From contig CP154954.1 in NCBI GenBank assembly GCA_039621445.1, positions 52,285,526 through 52,349,525 of the forward strand: a stretch of DNA of 64,000 nt, written 5' to 3'. The stretch comes from Euglena gracilis (lineage: Eukaryota; Euglenida; Euglenophyceae; Euglenales). Made by a program: the position numbers and the translations under genes. The notes under the pieces are model-generated. The model was not told the origin of the DNA and made no database searches. It worked only from the letters and a program-made list of their open reading frames with translations. Positions 12,601-23,428 of the stretch are shown in pieces (position 1 is the first letter of the stretch; every line of letters begins with the position of its first letter).

Positions 12601-15600
12601 TTTCAATTTGTCAGTAATTTAACAATTTTGTTTCATGAAGCGTTTTTCCGCTTCCTTATCAATCAATCAAAATATTTTTTCTCCGATTTCGCATTCTACT
12701 GTAAATTGGTTCCACTGAGATTCAACACAATGGCATCTACTCAAAACGGTTATCTGTGTTCCACGCCTCCCGTTTGCGCCGCTCCCTGTTGCCGAGGAAG
12801 CGGTCCGCCCTGGAGAACATCGAGGAGATGGTGGTGGACGACGAGTGAGCGGGCGGCTGCGGCGGCCGCGGTGGCAGCGGGCGACTGGTGCCGCCAGTGA
12901 GGGAGGGACAAGCGAGACCCAGACCCAGACCGGACCAGACCCATACGCACACCCAGAACCAGTTTCCAACCATGCGCACACCTCCGCACACCACACCCAC
13001 CCACTTCGCCGTGTATTTCATTTGTGTTTGTCTTTGGCATGGCTGCGGAACTCGGGGCTGTGGGGTTTGTTCGAGCTGTGACCTTTGTTTTGAGAAACAA
13101 ACGTACAAATCCACAAGTTGCTCGGTTTATGGTGCTTTGCTTCGGGATACAATGCATCTTCTCAATTCTGTTTGATGTGGGATTCACGTTTGTTGGGTAC
13201 TTCAAGTTTGGCATATGCTGTTGCATTCTAAATTCAGCTGGTTCAGTGCTGTTTGCATTCTAATGTAATCAGTTTGAGACCATCATTTGTAATAAATTTT
13301 TCTCTTTGATTTGAGGAAGCGGAAATCCGCTTCATCGTTTTCCTGTTTGTTTTTGCAGGTTTTCCCTCCTATCCGCTCATGATGGCTGTGTACCTCAAGC
13401 GCGGATTTTGATATTACAGGTCTGTATTGTTCCGTGTCTTACATTTGTATACCATTTGTTCTGGCTGTAATGTCTTCTGGGGATTGTACTAGTTAAACTT
13501 AATGCCAATGAATACTGATTCGTTCGTCCGATTCATCACACCCTTCCGGAAAGATTAATGATGGTATGTTGGCAGGATTATCCACTGTTTGAACTGCATT
13601 CACTTCCATCTGATTCTGCAATTTAATTTTCTGATTTCTATTAAGCGGTTTTCCGCTTCCTTTTCGTTTTTGGAAAATTTTCTTCACTTTGCATTGGTAT
13701 TCTGTTATGCATGATTCTTTCTGTATCGATTTTGGTGACCTGTGTAGGTTTTTGAAGCGGAATGTCATTTTTACCGCTTCCTGTATTTCACATTCATTAT
13801 TTTTCCCCCTTTGCAGGGGATTTCGCCTTCTTCTGCCTCTGGCGGTAGCTGACATGCGGTGTGTATCTGCTCTTTTTTGCAGTCTCTGAAATTTCTGTAG
13901 GGTTTTCGTTCGTTTGGACTTAATTTCAAAATTTAAGTGCCGTTTCGGGTCTGTTTTGGAGTTTATAGGACTCCGTTACTGCAAGCCAAACGTCCATCAG
14001 AAATGGCCGAAATCGGGACCTCTTCTAAAACCTTCAAAAAAAAACAGGCCATTTTTGGAAGCGGTTTTCCGCTTCCTTTTCCGTTTCGGAGGGGTTAAAA
14101 TTTTTGGGCAATTTATGCCTCCTAAGCCAGATTGCATCGGGAAATCATCAACTTGGGATGTTGCGGGGACGATTTGGGATAGGCGAGACCGAGTCCTGCT
14201 CAATACCATACACTTTGACTTTGAAAAAAATTTGGTTCCTTTGCGCGATTGCACAAAAGAACCACTTGCACAAATGTGCACACCGATCACTTGCGCAACT
14301 GCAGGAATGGACGGTTCCTGGAACAGCACAAAATGCTCGGTCTGTGCATTTGCACAAATGGCTCCTTTGTGTAATTGCACACAAATCACTTCCGCAAAGC
14401 GGTTTTCACAGACTCAACTGCCGATGCCCAAAGAATTCAGGTCCAGAAGGCAGTTTTGTTGCCATAAGTTGGGATTTTAACATACCGAGATATCTGCATA
14501 ATGGTGCAAATTTCAATTTTTTTGGCCAACTCAGATATGCTCCACAAACACCTTGAATCTTTGGACGGTCTGCTTCCACTCTCTCGTCTCTCCCTCTCTC
14601 ACGAGCGTCCACTCTCCTGCTTCCACTCTCTCTCTCTTTCTTTTCTATTGAAAAATAAAATTATTTTGGACCACTTGCACTCGCAAATGAAACATTTGAA
14701 CTGTTTCATGGACCACCCAAAAATACCACTAACGTTGACGGAGGCGTTCAATATCAGAAGAACACAGGAGAGGGTAAATCCCCCTCGCAGTGCCAGTCTG
14801 AGGCGCCCAAAAGTGAGATTGGCCTGCTGCCCCACTCGACCTAAACGGGGCCCTTGGCGGCACACAGCAGGGCCCCCGTCATGGCGAACGTCAGCAGTGT
14901 GAGCACGTCGTACCGCAGCGTGGCCATCAATTCCGCCAGAGCACTCCCGTACGGCCGGCGCTGCGGTCGGGAGGGGGGCAGGGCAGAACGGGAAGGCCTG
15001 GTGGGGGTGGTGGTCGACCCACCCCACCCGGGAGGTGGGGGGGGTCGACCCCCCCCACCACAGAATTTTCACCGATTTCGGGAAAACAGGGATTTCGGCC
15101 GGAAAATTTTTTGATTTTTTTTGAAAAATTAACCCAAAACATGTGATTTTTTGATGGAAAACCACATTTTTTTTTCACAAAAAAAATCTCAAAAATTTCA
15201 GGGTTAAAAATTGGTAGTTTTTAGGACGGGGGTGAAAAAAAATGAACGTCAAAAAAAGTGGACCAAATTTTGGCACGGTCAAATTTTATTGACATTTCTT
15301 CTCTTTGAAAATTTTGGACTTCAATAGCATTTTTTTTTTGCTTCAAAAACCTCTCAAAATCAAAAGTTTGAGAAAATGTTGAATTTTTGGAAGGTGTGAA
15401 AAATGGGTTTTGAGGGGTTTTGGGGGGGGCCCCCAATATGGGTCCCAAAATGGGTCAAAAAAACACCCGGCGCCGAAGGCGCCGGAAAATTTTTCGGGTC
15501 CAAAAATTGGTGCTCCCGGAAATACGGGAAGAGGTGGTGGGGGGGGTGGTCGACACCCCCCCCCCCCACCACCCTGGCTGTTTGGGGGGGGGGGCAGCAG

Positions 15601-16393
15601 CGGGGGATAGGTGGCAGGGCAGCGGAACATCCCATGATGCGAGTTCATCGATGGTTCCAAGAGGGCGGGCCATCCCTGGCACAGTGGAGGGAATCGAATT
15701 GCCCGGTGGCCCCCCAGAGAGTGTTCAATGACTGCGATTGCATTCTATCTGTGTGCTGGCCAAAAATAAAAAAATGGCTCATTCTTGACACCAATTTCCC
15801 TCACAACCCAAAATGTATCTCTTTCTTCGACACAGGTTCACATTTCTCCATCACAATAGGAACACACCAGAGTCACCATGGACACACACAGAAACACACC
15901 CGGCTGAAGACGTGCTCCGGCAGGGCGGTGTAGTCCGCAAGGGTCTTGTTGATGCGCGCGATGCGCTGCATGACGTGTGTCGCCGCCTCGTGGGAGTAGT
16001 GCAGCGCCATCACCTGGGGGGACTCCGGGCACAGGATGGTGTAGATCGGCCGCTGGCGTGGGCGGCCCCTCAGGCACACCGTCAGCGACAAGCACTGGGA
16101 CTTGAACAGCTGGGCCCAGGGCCTTGGAAGCAGAACACCACACACACTGCCCCGCCATTTCTGCGATCCACACCACGTTTCTGGCTGGCTGGGCCACATC
16201 ACAGAGGGGGACCTCCAAACCTTCCTTTTTGGTGAGGATTTGATGGGAGGGGCTGACCCCCAATAATCCTTTTCACACCCCCTGGCTGCGCTTGGTAAAT
16301 ATGCGTTTTTGTGCTGGTGCTTGTGTGTGTGGCTTGTGTATGGGGGGGGGGGCGTGTGTGTGTGTTATGTGTGTGTGTGTTGTGTGTGTGCGT

Positions 16394-16426
<33 letters not shown>

Positions 16427-19400
16427 TGCGTGTGTGTGTGTGTGTGTGTGTACATGTATGTGTGTATGTACTTCGGGTAGCATCAGCAACCACACAGCCT
16501 GCCACCTCTTGGCGCCACGCCAGCCCAGGAGGCTGAGCACGATGGGCAGCGTCGGGAGGACCGCCACGAGGTCCGTTCTGGAGTCCCCCAGGACGACCGC
16601 CGCGGCCACCGCCAGGAGGCCCCCCACCGCCCACCCGCCCGCCGCCCACGTCACCACCACCGCCCGCTCTGGGAGTGCGGGGCGAGGGGGGGCGGGGGCG
16701 GGGGTCTCGTTGACGGGGGGGGGGGTCTGGGCCATGGGTCGCCAGAACGGAAGTCGTTCGCCCGGAGGTCTCAAGTGCGTGTCGGAGTTCCATGGCAAGG
16801 CAGGCCACAGGACGTTGTGACATCTGGACACAAATCCATAGGGCACACATGCGTGGGCGGAGCAGCAAAGGGTGGGTCAGACACTTTCTGTGCGGACGAG
16901 CTCCAGGATCCAGACGAAGGTCAGCTGACCCATGCCAGCTCCGGTCAGAAAGCGGAGCGCCCAAGCGACGCCAAAGGGAGAGCGTTTGACCCGGTACGTT
17001 CATCCCCCCACCCCAATACCCCCCGATCTCAGCCACAATATTCCAAACTAGGCCCCAAAAACACTTCGCAAACCCCCTCAAATTATGACTCAAAGTGCGA
17101 AGGTTTCGGAATCATTTTCGGGTTGAGGGTCTATTGCCGCTTTATTGTATTTTCTTGAGCTTTCTCAATAAAAATTTGAAAATATATTGAATCTTTATAA
17201 CCTCCTTCAAATGGAAAAATGCATCGCTGTATGTCGAATCTTTGGCGAGCAAGCCAAAAAAATAAAATTCTGGCTATTTTCAAGAGCTGACCAAAAATAT
17301 ACCGATTATTTTTTAATGGGGATGAGGTCAACGTGGAAAACAATTCATGTGCATAATATGCACAACACCCCCCAAACTTTAAAACATGTGGGGGAAAAAT
17401 TTCACAAAATAATGACGGTTCTTGGTAGATACCAACAGTAATATGCACTAGACGATAACCTTTCATGTGTAAAAAATTGCCGAAATTCAAAGTCAGAGAA
17501 ATAGCGGCAAAGCTGGAACGAGAGGCAAAGAAAAGAAAGGTGGCAAAAAGCACACGTAAAAAATCATACCATTGCTTAGCGACCCCGGGGGGGGTGTCGC
17601 TAAGCAATGGTATGGTATGATTTTATATTTATATGGTATGATTTTAATGAGGGGGGCCACTTTCCACTTTGAAAAAAACAGTCAGTCACTTTACCCCCCC
17701 TCCCCCGGGAGAGCGGTCACTCTTGAATGCGCTCATGTTAGGAAGGCAAAAAGTCTCAAAAAATTCCAAAAAACGTGCAGTGCCTTCGGCACCAAGCCAG
17801 TTACTTTTCATTTTCGGGCCTCCCCCCCGGGGGGGTCTTGGCCAGAAAACCAATCATTCACTCTGAAAAAACCAGTCAGTCACCCCCACTGGGGGGGGGG
17901 GGGTGGTTATGGTATGGTCAAAATGCCATCAATCCACTGCTCAACGGCAGAGAGATGGTGCCCCGATGTCCCTGCGGATGGGCGAGGGGGGGGGGGGTCA
18001 GGCGACAGTGTCAAACGGTGTCCCCGCCGCGGTGCACGGGCGACAGGTTCTGCAGCCAGAAGGCAACGCTGAACAGCAGCGTGCCGGCCACCGCCGGCCA
18101 GCGGCGGCCCCACCGCACCGGCAGCGCGTTCCACCCCACGAGCCCCGCGACGAAGCCTGGCGGGGGGGGGGGGGATGGTCCGGGGCTGTGACCTGGCCAC
18201 AGTCGGAAAAGGTTGGGGGGGGGCATTTTGGTGGCATCGACGCGGTTGGGCTGTGGCCAAACAGCAGTCGCCCAACGACAATCCAACCAGGGGTTTTTCT
18301 TAAGGACCGCGGGAGGGGGGGTCCCGCAGGCTGGCTGGGAAAAAGTGCTGGCTGGAAAAAAGGTACTGGCTGCCCCCCTCCCCCTGGGGGGGGGGTCCAG
18401 GGGGGCACCTAACAGTGGCGCGGTCCAGGTGACCGATTTCCGGCCCGGCGCAAAGCGCCAGGCCAAAATTTTTTGTCCCTGCAAAACGGCCAAAAGTGCA
18501 TTTTGGGGCACTTTTTGGGGAAAAAATTGTCAAAAAATGCAAAAAAAATTCGCCACAAAGCGCCCGAAGAAAAATTTGACCTTTTGGGGGGGCCCGAGTC
18601 CCCTCCCCCCCGCCCCCTTGGCAGATGCAGAATCGGCACCCCAGGATATAAATGAAGGCCTGGTGGGAGGGGGGGAGGTGGTCGGATCCCCCCCCCCACA
18701 CCAGGATGGGGGTGGTGGGGGTCGACCCCCCACCCGCCACCCATAGGGTCACTGGATTCTCATACAGCCCTGCGCCTTCTTCCCGTTACCCCCATGGCCG
18801 CAGCAAAGCCGGCATTCCAGCGGAAATACTTGGCTGAGCGTGGCACACCGGCAGCAACGACAGAATCCTGCCCGTCTCGTCGTGGCGGGGGAGGCAGGTC
18901 GGGCTTCGCTTGGCCGGCGCTGCGGACGCCCACCCGGAGGCCGACGACGCCCGGGGCCACTGCGGCAGTGCAGGACAGGTGCCGAGAGCCCGATCCATGT
19001 GCAAGACATGGCCGCCGTCCCTGACCTCCGTCCTCTCCTTCTCACACCACCCGGAGCAAACAAATAACCCACAAAGCTTGCCGCACGAGACAGCATGCAC
19101 AACCACCAACAACACGCAGATGGACACATATGCATTCGAAGACCGGTCGAAACAGCAGGAAGGATGAACGGTGCACACGCAAATCTGTCATGTCCTTCTT
19201 CTCGGGGAACTGCGGCGGGCCCACCAAGTAGGGGAGGTGCACAATATAGGCGCGGACAATGAACTCGATGCAGAGGGCCACATCTGTGGAATCGATGCAG
19301 CAAAAAATACACTGGGGTTGCCCTGCAGGCTGACTGGACTGGATGGGACTGGAACCACCTTGGCTGATCTGCTGGATCTTTAAATCACTGCGTCGGTTTT

Positions 19401-20760
19401 TGACTTTTTAAGGGCATTTATCTCTACACAGACGTGAATGGATCTCACTCAGAAAAGCACCAATTATTCGGGTGGTAGGTCACGGGAGGTAGGTTTGTGG
19501 GAGGCAGGGTCGCCGGCCAGCCGCGGCCGGCCACCGAACAACCATTTTGCGGTTTTGTTTGGGCCGCGGCCGGCTGCGGCCCAACCATTTCCGATTCTGA
19601 AAACAAGAAATTCGGTTTGGTTGGGCCGCGGCATGCCGCAGCCAGCTGCGGCCACCCAACCACAACAGATCCGCCAAAGCAGAACTGCATCGCATAATGG
19701 CGGGATAAATTGGCCCCTACAGGGTACCAGCTACCCCAAAGAGCCGCCCAACTAGGGTTAATACGCATGGGGGGACCCCAGTTGGGCAGCTCTTTGGGTT
19801 CGCTGAGCACCCTGTAGAGGTCAATATAACGACGTTGAGCGGGAAGGGTTCAACTGCTTGCACGAGAAACTTAACCCTAACCCTACTCCTTCAAATAACG
19901 TCATAAAATCTTTCTTGTGATCACCTTTTGCAGTTTGGTTGGGACCGCGGCCGGCTGCGGCTGGCTGGGGCCCCAACCAAAAAACTTTTTGGTTGTGCCA
20001 CGGCCGGCCGCGGCCCAACCAAATTAAAATTTTGACCGCCAAACTTTGCCGTGGTTGGGCCGCCGCTCGGCGAAGGTTCGTCCAAGTGGGTGGCACCCAG
20101 GCACTTCCAGCGATTTGATGCCAGAACCGGGGCCGCGGCCGGCCGCAGCCCAACCAAAATCCTATTTTGGTTGGTTGACGGCCGGCCGCGGCACTTACCT
20201 CCCACGAACCGACCTCCGGTGGCATCCCACCCCCAGTTATTCTGTTCATGTGCCGCAAAACCTTGAACCCAGAGAAATTCCAGGAAAGGCAATGAACTTT
20301 CAGGAGGAAAGCAACACCAAATATATTGCAGAACACAATCCGCAAAAAATTGGCCGCAGGCTGATTTGGCCACAGGCTGGCGGACTCCACCTTGTTGGGA
20401 TAGTCAAATGTAGATAGGTGACGTCCCGAGAGAATATGCAATTCAAGAGCACCTTCCTTGACCCTTGAACCTTGCGTCGAAATTTTGATTGCAACATTTC
20501 GCCCGCTGCACCTGCACATTATCTCACAACGGCAGAAACCCACAAAATCATTTAAGAAGTTGACGGAGGGCAACTTATTTGGTGCCGGAGACCGGCCGGC
20601 GCAGAGGCACACACAGGCAAAGTGCTGCAGGCGGCCCACGCTCAGGAAGTCGTCCACGTTCCAGCTCTCCCGCCGGCCGGGGCGCTGCAGGGCGTCTGGG
20701 GGACCGCTGGGCCGGGCCTTCCCCGGGAGGATGGTCATCGGTGGAGGCCGCCCGCCGGGG
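6219..20760 (-). CDS. Host gene N, multi-pass membrane protein, many exons
   Basis: Exons are read from splice motifs, phase and coding quality: 20593-20760, 19179-19283, 18790-18959, 18017-18156, 16885-16924, 16472-16668, 15900-16109, 14847-14960, 9594-9659, about 9245-9370, 8833-9030, 6518-6647 and 6219-6354, ending in TGA. Phases agree for 19179 to 18790, for the six exons from 18017 to 9594, and for 6518 to 6219. Other joins do not match, so exons or boundaries are missing. At least four hydrophobic helices are visible, for example GLLAVAAAVVLGDS and TIALGFLVAALVTLTL. The C-terminus is acidic (DFAEDAQQDDEETQYLLPRP). An ATG at 20733 is a possible start. I do not recognise the family; a transporter or other integral membrane protein is likely. 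Its introns host at least three transposons. Confidence 0.6.
7150..8310. mobile_element. 1.16 kb CAGGG element with CCGTGA motifs
   Basis: The left end CAGGGATCCTCACATGTCC pairs with the right end, whose reverse complement reads CAGGGATCCTCACACGTCC. The flanks carry a perfect 7-bp direct repeat CCGAACA (7143-7149 and 8311-8317). Tandem CCGTGAATTT/CCGTGATTTT motifs lie just inside both ends (7193-7222 and 8200-8287). The centre has imperfect repeats of a CCTGACAGGTTGGCCGGTACC-like unit (7540-7770). No transposase frame was seen, so it is non-autonomous. It sits in the gene N intron between exons 8833-9030 and 6518-6647. Confidence 0.85.
8833..9370 (-). CDS. Gene N, two transmembrane exons
   Basis: Exon 8833-9030 follows GGGCTGCAG, is 198 bases in frame and reads PEVLATIALGFLVAALVTLT then a second hydrophobic stretch (LGLCLGGLAVISGATG) before GTTTAT. 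The exon near 9245-9370 reads ACAFATLTVMWGSAVMGR and KPLLSLCLLGAAACVVC. Its exact borders are unclear because no acceptor matches the incoming phase. Together they give three to four membrane helices. Confidence 0.55.
11504..11778. repeat. Three copies of a TGACTGTGATCAC unit
   Basis: A unit close to GGGTAGTGACTGTGATCACC followed by a GCAGT word occurs near 11502-11531, 11705-11734 and 11746-11775. It contains the palindrome TGATCA and lies upstream of the first clear exon of the element's gene. It could be a regulatory or terminal-type repeat; no function can be assigned. Confidence 0.5.
11903..12848 (+). CDS. Gene of the 4.3 kb element, unrecognised basic/acidic protein
   Basis: Exon 1 (11903-11999) follows CCCTGCAG and reads AGDAEAQQRCLDDVGREVRV. 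Exon 2 (12189-12576) follows CCTAAG and reads CPVAKDVHRRIIRHVALNVS, then a long hydrophilic stretch rich in K, D, E, P and T. Exon 3 (12720-12848) follows CACTGAG and reads RLRRSLLPRKRSALENIEEM, ending VVDDE then TGA. Exons 2 and 3 join in phase if the donor is GTGATG at 12577; the exon 1 to 2 join does not match in phase, so an exon or border is missed. An ATG at 12211 could be a start. The lysine-rich middle suggests a disordered nucleic-acid- or chromatin-contacting protein, but I do not recognise a family. Each intron between these exons holds one copy of the element's palindrome. Confidence 0.5.
14135..14560. repeat. Cluster of degenerate TTGCNCAANTGCNC palindromes
   Basis: Just outside the 4.3 kb element are several imperfect palindromes such as CACTTGCACAAATGTGCAC, TTGCGCAACTGCAGG, TGCATTTGCACAAATGG and GTAATTGCACACAAA (14240-14400). 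They resemble decayed copies of the 11.6 kb element's site. No matching inverted ends were found, so this may be a remnant. Confidence 0.45.
14847..18156 (-). CDS. Gene N, central in-phase exons
   Basis: Five exons here join without a phase break, and a sixth follows at 9594-9659. 18017-18156 follows CCGCCAG and reads GFVAGLVGWNALPVRWGRRW and a hydrophobic stretch. 16885-16924 reads LTFVWILELVRTE. 16472-16668 follows CACTCCCAG and carries two helices. 15900-16109 follows GGCCCAG, a hydrophilic domain with IYTILCPESPQVMALHYSHE and MQRIARINKTLADYTALPEH before GTGTGT. 14847-14960 follows GACCGCAG and carries LRYDVLTLLTFAMTGALLCA. Phase agreement over five junctions is strong evidence for a real gene. 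Exon 14847-14960 could alternatively run on through GTT TAG to a second GT. Confidence 0.65.
16325..16455. repeat. TG/CG-rich microsatellite
   Basis: A tract dominated by alternating TG with a CGCGCGCG core lies just downstream of the donor of gene N exon 16472-16668. Long open frames across it are low-complexity artefacts. Confidence 0.9.
18420..18600. repeat. Interspersed repeat, copy 2
   Basis: Same ordered blocks as 5180-5345 (AAAAGTGCATTTTGGGGCAC, ATGCAAAAAAAATTCG, AAAGCGCCCGAAGAA). It lies in a gene N intron. The two copies are diverged, so the repeat is not recent. Confidence 0.6.
18640..18772. repeat. GGCCTGGTGG foldback-type unit
   Basis: GGCCTGGTGGGAGGGGG is followed by two G-run/C-run hairpins (GGTCGGATCCCCCC and GGTCGACCCCCC) and ends ATACAGCCCTG. 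Related units lie near 2945, 14990, 37050, 43590 and 46281. Confidence 0.5.
18790..19283 (-). CDS. Gene N, two 5' exons
   Basis: Exon 19179-19283 follows GATTCCACAG and reads ALCIEFIVRAYIVHLPYLVG then PPQFPEKKDMTDL before GTGTGC. Exon 18790-18959 follows CTGCCGCAG, keeps phase, and reads APGVVGLRVGVRSAGQAKPD and SAKYFRWNAGFAAAMG before GTAACG. The first holds a moderately hydrophobic segment. The next exon, 18017-18156, does not match in phase, so something between is missing. Confidence 0.6.
19469..20233. mobile_element. 0.77 kb element packed with GCCGCGGCCGGC palindromes
   Basis: The ends are imperfect inverted repeats: GGGTGGTAGGTCACGGGAGG at the left against GGGTGGGATGCCACCGGAGG from the right, with a further GGTTTGTGGGAGG / GGTTCGTGGGAGG match. 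An 8-bp flank, CAATTATT versus CAGTTATT, may be a target duplication with one change. The interior carries about eight copies of GGGCCGCGGCCGGC-like palindromes near 19510, 19562, 19625, 19648, 19947, 20002, 20132 and 20180. No gene was seen. It lies in a gene N intron. Confidence 0.7.
19873..19887. repeat. Short internal telomere-like repeat
   Basis: TTAACCCTAACCCTA is about two and a half CCCTAA units, inside the palindrome-rich element. It is too short to be a telomere and is probably incidental. Confidence 0.4.
20593..20760 (-). CDS. Possible first coding exon of gene N
   Basis: It follows GTCTCGTCGCAG and contains an ATG at 20733. It reads MTILPGKARPSGPPDALQRP, then ESWNVDDFLSVGRLQHFACV before GTCTCC. 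Assignment to gene N rests only on strand and position. It could be an internal exon or belong to a separate gene. Confidence 0.4.
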
Positions 20761-20769
20761 CTGCGACGA

Positions 20770-21878
20770 GACACGTCCCGCCCCCCCGCCCCCCCCCCCC
20801 CCGCCCCTCACGCAGCCGTCGGTCGGGCTAATACTAAAAATAATGGGACCCGGGGCAGGGTGGGGAGGTCTTAAATTTGGGGGAGTCTTGTTTTTGTGTT
20901 TTTATTCCTTGACCGACCTGAGTCCTAAAAATCACAAATTCCAGGTCAAGTTTTTCTCTGGCAACTTCACAGGGAGAAAATTTGGAGGAAATAAAAAAAA
21001 GCAAGAATGATGAACACAAAAAAAGAACTTGGGATTTTTCAATTTATACCAATTGAAACACGGTGGGAAGGAAAATTTTATTTTTTGGAAGCCGGAAAAA
21101 TGAAAATAACATAACGAACAAATGAAAAAAATGACAAAATGATGCCTCAGAAATGGAACCCGCCCCCAACCCTCCCATCATGATGGGATGGGGTTGGCAA
21201 ACCCCCCAAGCCACTAAACCCCCCCTCCCACTTATAAACCCCCCGGAGTTTAATCAGTTAATGGATCTGGTTTGGTTGGTGGACCAAAGCAGGGGGTTAA
21301 TAGGTGGGGGGTCGCTGAGCTCTTATCTCTTTAGAGTAAGAGTGAAGCTGAGTAAGAGTGAAGCTTACCACCGAGGAAAAGGGGGAAGGTAGAACCCCCC
21401 CCCCGGGTAGACCGTGAAAACCGCGGATTATCACCATGGCCCCATGACCCCGGCCCGGTTCCTGGATTTTTTTTACAGTCGTGAGCGACTGAAAATCACT
21501 TCGGATGCTCTGCCTGTAACCCTCCCAAAGGACCTGGAAAGGGGTTGGGAGGGGAGGGAGGTGGTCATGTTTTACCGGCAGGGCTGCACAGAACCCCGGT
21601 ATCCAATTGCTACTCGGGGTGGTAATACCCCTCTTCTGACTTGGCCATTTCGCCGGGGTCCAAAAATGGGGCAAAAATCGATTTTTGGAAAATATCTCGA
21701 GAAAACGTACATTATTTCCCTTGCAAGGGCGGACACTTTTTGGAAGGCTGATCCCCTAGGTCAGACTATGGGTTCCATCACTGAATTCACAGAGCTGATC
21801 ATTGAACTTGTCAATGCGAGATGCTGTAGAAGCGGAGCAAAGAGCATTGTCTATGCAACCGTTTGCAAAAATAAATCT
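20770..21878. other. Gene-free interval
   Basis: AT-rich sequence with A-runs and a C/G-run block, then TAGAGTAAGAGTGAAGC-type short tandem similarity near 21330-21365. No coherent exon, RNA gene or inverted-end element was found before the 11.6 kb element begins. Confidence 0.5.
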
Positions 21879-22723
21879 CTTAGGCGGCCGAATTCGCACT
21901 TACGGGTTTTTTCGTTGAAATGGGCGCATTTGCGCAAATGTACCATTTTTTTGTAACCCCTGGGACCCTGCACCCTGTCTGCCGAAAAACTTTTTTGTGA
22001 TCGCGAACGTAACTCGTTAGGGCTGGGCAATTCGAACCCCTTCGAATACAAAGTCCTAACTTGACTTCGCGACCGGACGGGCGCGCGAACATTTGTATCT
22101 CTCCCTCTCCACAGCTGGTTGCTTGCACACTGTCCGATGGACACCTACCGACCTACCTACCTACCTACCACCCTCTTCCACCCTACACCACCCCGCGGCA
22201 TCCAATTGGCCAGATCTGGCGGCATGCAGTTTTTGACTTTTGAGGTTCAGAATGTGACCTGTGGATGCTGAACGTTTGACAGGCGATGAAACCAGACACC
22301 CTTGGTGAAATCCAGAATCACTGTGAGGGTGTGTTGGGTGCCATGACTTGTGAATTACAATGGAATTGGGTGTGTCTGGAGAGGGGTGTGACACCCCTGT
22401 TTTGGACAAGGGTGAAGAAACTCCCGGTGAATTGGAACCTTCTAATTGGTGTATGGAACAAATTTTGTTTGTGGCGCACTGCACACTTGCGCAAATGCGC
22501 GCATCAACATCAATTCTTACTGTGATTGATTGTGTTGCTCATATGGCAGTTGCGACGCCCCAGATTGTGTTAGAAATAAAAAGGGGTCCCGTTTTATTTG
22601 CGCAAATGCGCGCACAATTTGTTGATTTTTGTTGTTTAACGACCCAGAGGGCGTTGTGCTACCAGTCAATTGACCTGGACGTTGTCATTCACCTGTTGTG
22701 TCAGTGGGGGTGTGAGCTGTATG

Positions 22724-23428
22724 CAGGGTTTCCCACCGATTCGTACTTGGGGACTCCCGAGCCCATTCGTACTTATTCGTACTTATTCGTACTTATTCGT
22801 ACTTATTCGTACTTCAAAAAAGGGCCATGTACAGCAATAGGTGACTATTTGGTTTGCTTCCTTGAGCACATCTTCAACGTTCTGAAACCGGGAAAAGCAA
22901 GGAAAACAGCTCATTCACTTGAGAAACTATCTAAATGACGAACTCATTCTGGCGAAATTTGTGGAAAAAAATCGCTGTGAGAAAAAAATACAAAACAGCA
23001 CAGGAAAAGCACATTCCTTCTTTGCGACTGATGTTGTCCAGCATGCCATGCACGAACAAATACTCAAGGTGAAACGAGCAAATTGTTCAATGGTGTGCAA
23101 AGCGTTCTTCGCAGTCACCATTGCAAAACATGCAGGACTCTGAGTGGCAGCTGCATCATTTTCGGAGGGAAAAGAGGACATGAGGCATCCTGCAGCGTAA
23201 GATATGCATCACATACAGAGAAGTGTGAGGGCCCTTCAAGTCAGTGCAATGGTGTAGAAAATTGTACCTTTTCCACTTGGCAATTCGTACTTATTTGTAA
23301 CTGGGGAATTTTTCATTCGTACTTATTCGTACTTATTCGTACTTATTCGTATTTTGGCAGATCTCGGCAATTCGTACTTATTCGTACTTATTCGTACTTA
23401 TTCGTGTACGAATCAGTGGGAAACCCTG
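22724..23428. mobile_element. 0.7 kb CAGGG element with TTCGTACTTA arrays, nested
   Basis: The left end CAGGGTTTCCCACCGATTCG matches the reverse complement of the right end with one mismatch. A perfect 7-bp target duplication CTGTATG flanks it (22717-22723 and 23429-23435). Arrays of the 10-mer TTCGTACTTA lie inside both ends (22740-22815 and 23284-23405). The inner sequence has no clear gene. It inserted into the 11.6 kb element, so it is younger than that insertion or moved with it. Confidence 0.9.

Larger units (their letters stand above)
9954..14075. repeat. Thirteen GAAGCGG..CCGCTTC palindromes
   Basis: An 18-bp palindrome GAAGCGGAAAACCGCTTC or its variants recurs at 9954-9971, 10181-10198, 10576-10592, 10896-10913, 11221-11238, 11468-11484, 11827-11844, 12130-12147, 12637-12654, 13314-13331, 13644-13660, 13755-13782 (split by a spacer) and 14058-14075. 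Copies change on both arms together in places (GCGTTTTTCCGC, GCGTAAAACCGC). None falls in the exons called in this element. I saw no good copy elsewhere in the window. Confidence 0.9.
9813..14126. mobile_element. 4.3 kb TTAG-type element carrying a spliced gene
   Basis: The left end reads TTTAGGAGGCGTAAATTGCC and the right end, reverse-complemented, reads CTTAGGAGGCATAAATTGCC. A 5-bp direct repeat CCAGA flanks the element (9808-9812 and 14127-14131). It lies in a gene N intron between exons 14847-14960 and 9594-9659. It holds at least one plus-strand spliced gene (11903-12848) and 13 copies of a private palindrome. The end sequence belongs to the same family as 151-2149 and 21879-33511. Confidence 0.85.

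Noticed and set aside
13024-13263. Hydrophobic 79-codon frame in the 4.3 kb element, membrane-like
   Set aside because: T-rich DNA after the stop at 12848, no splice signals or neighbours; hydrophobicity follows from base composition.
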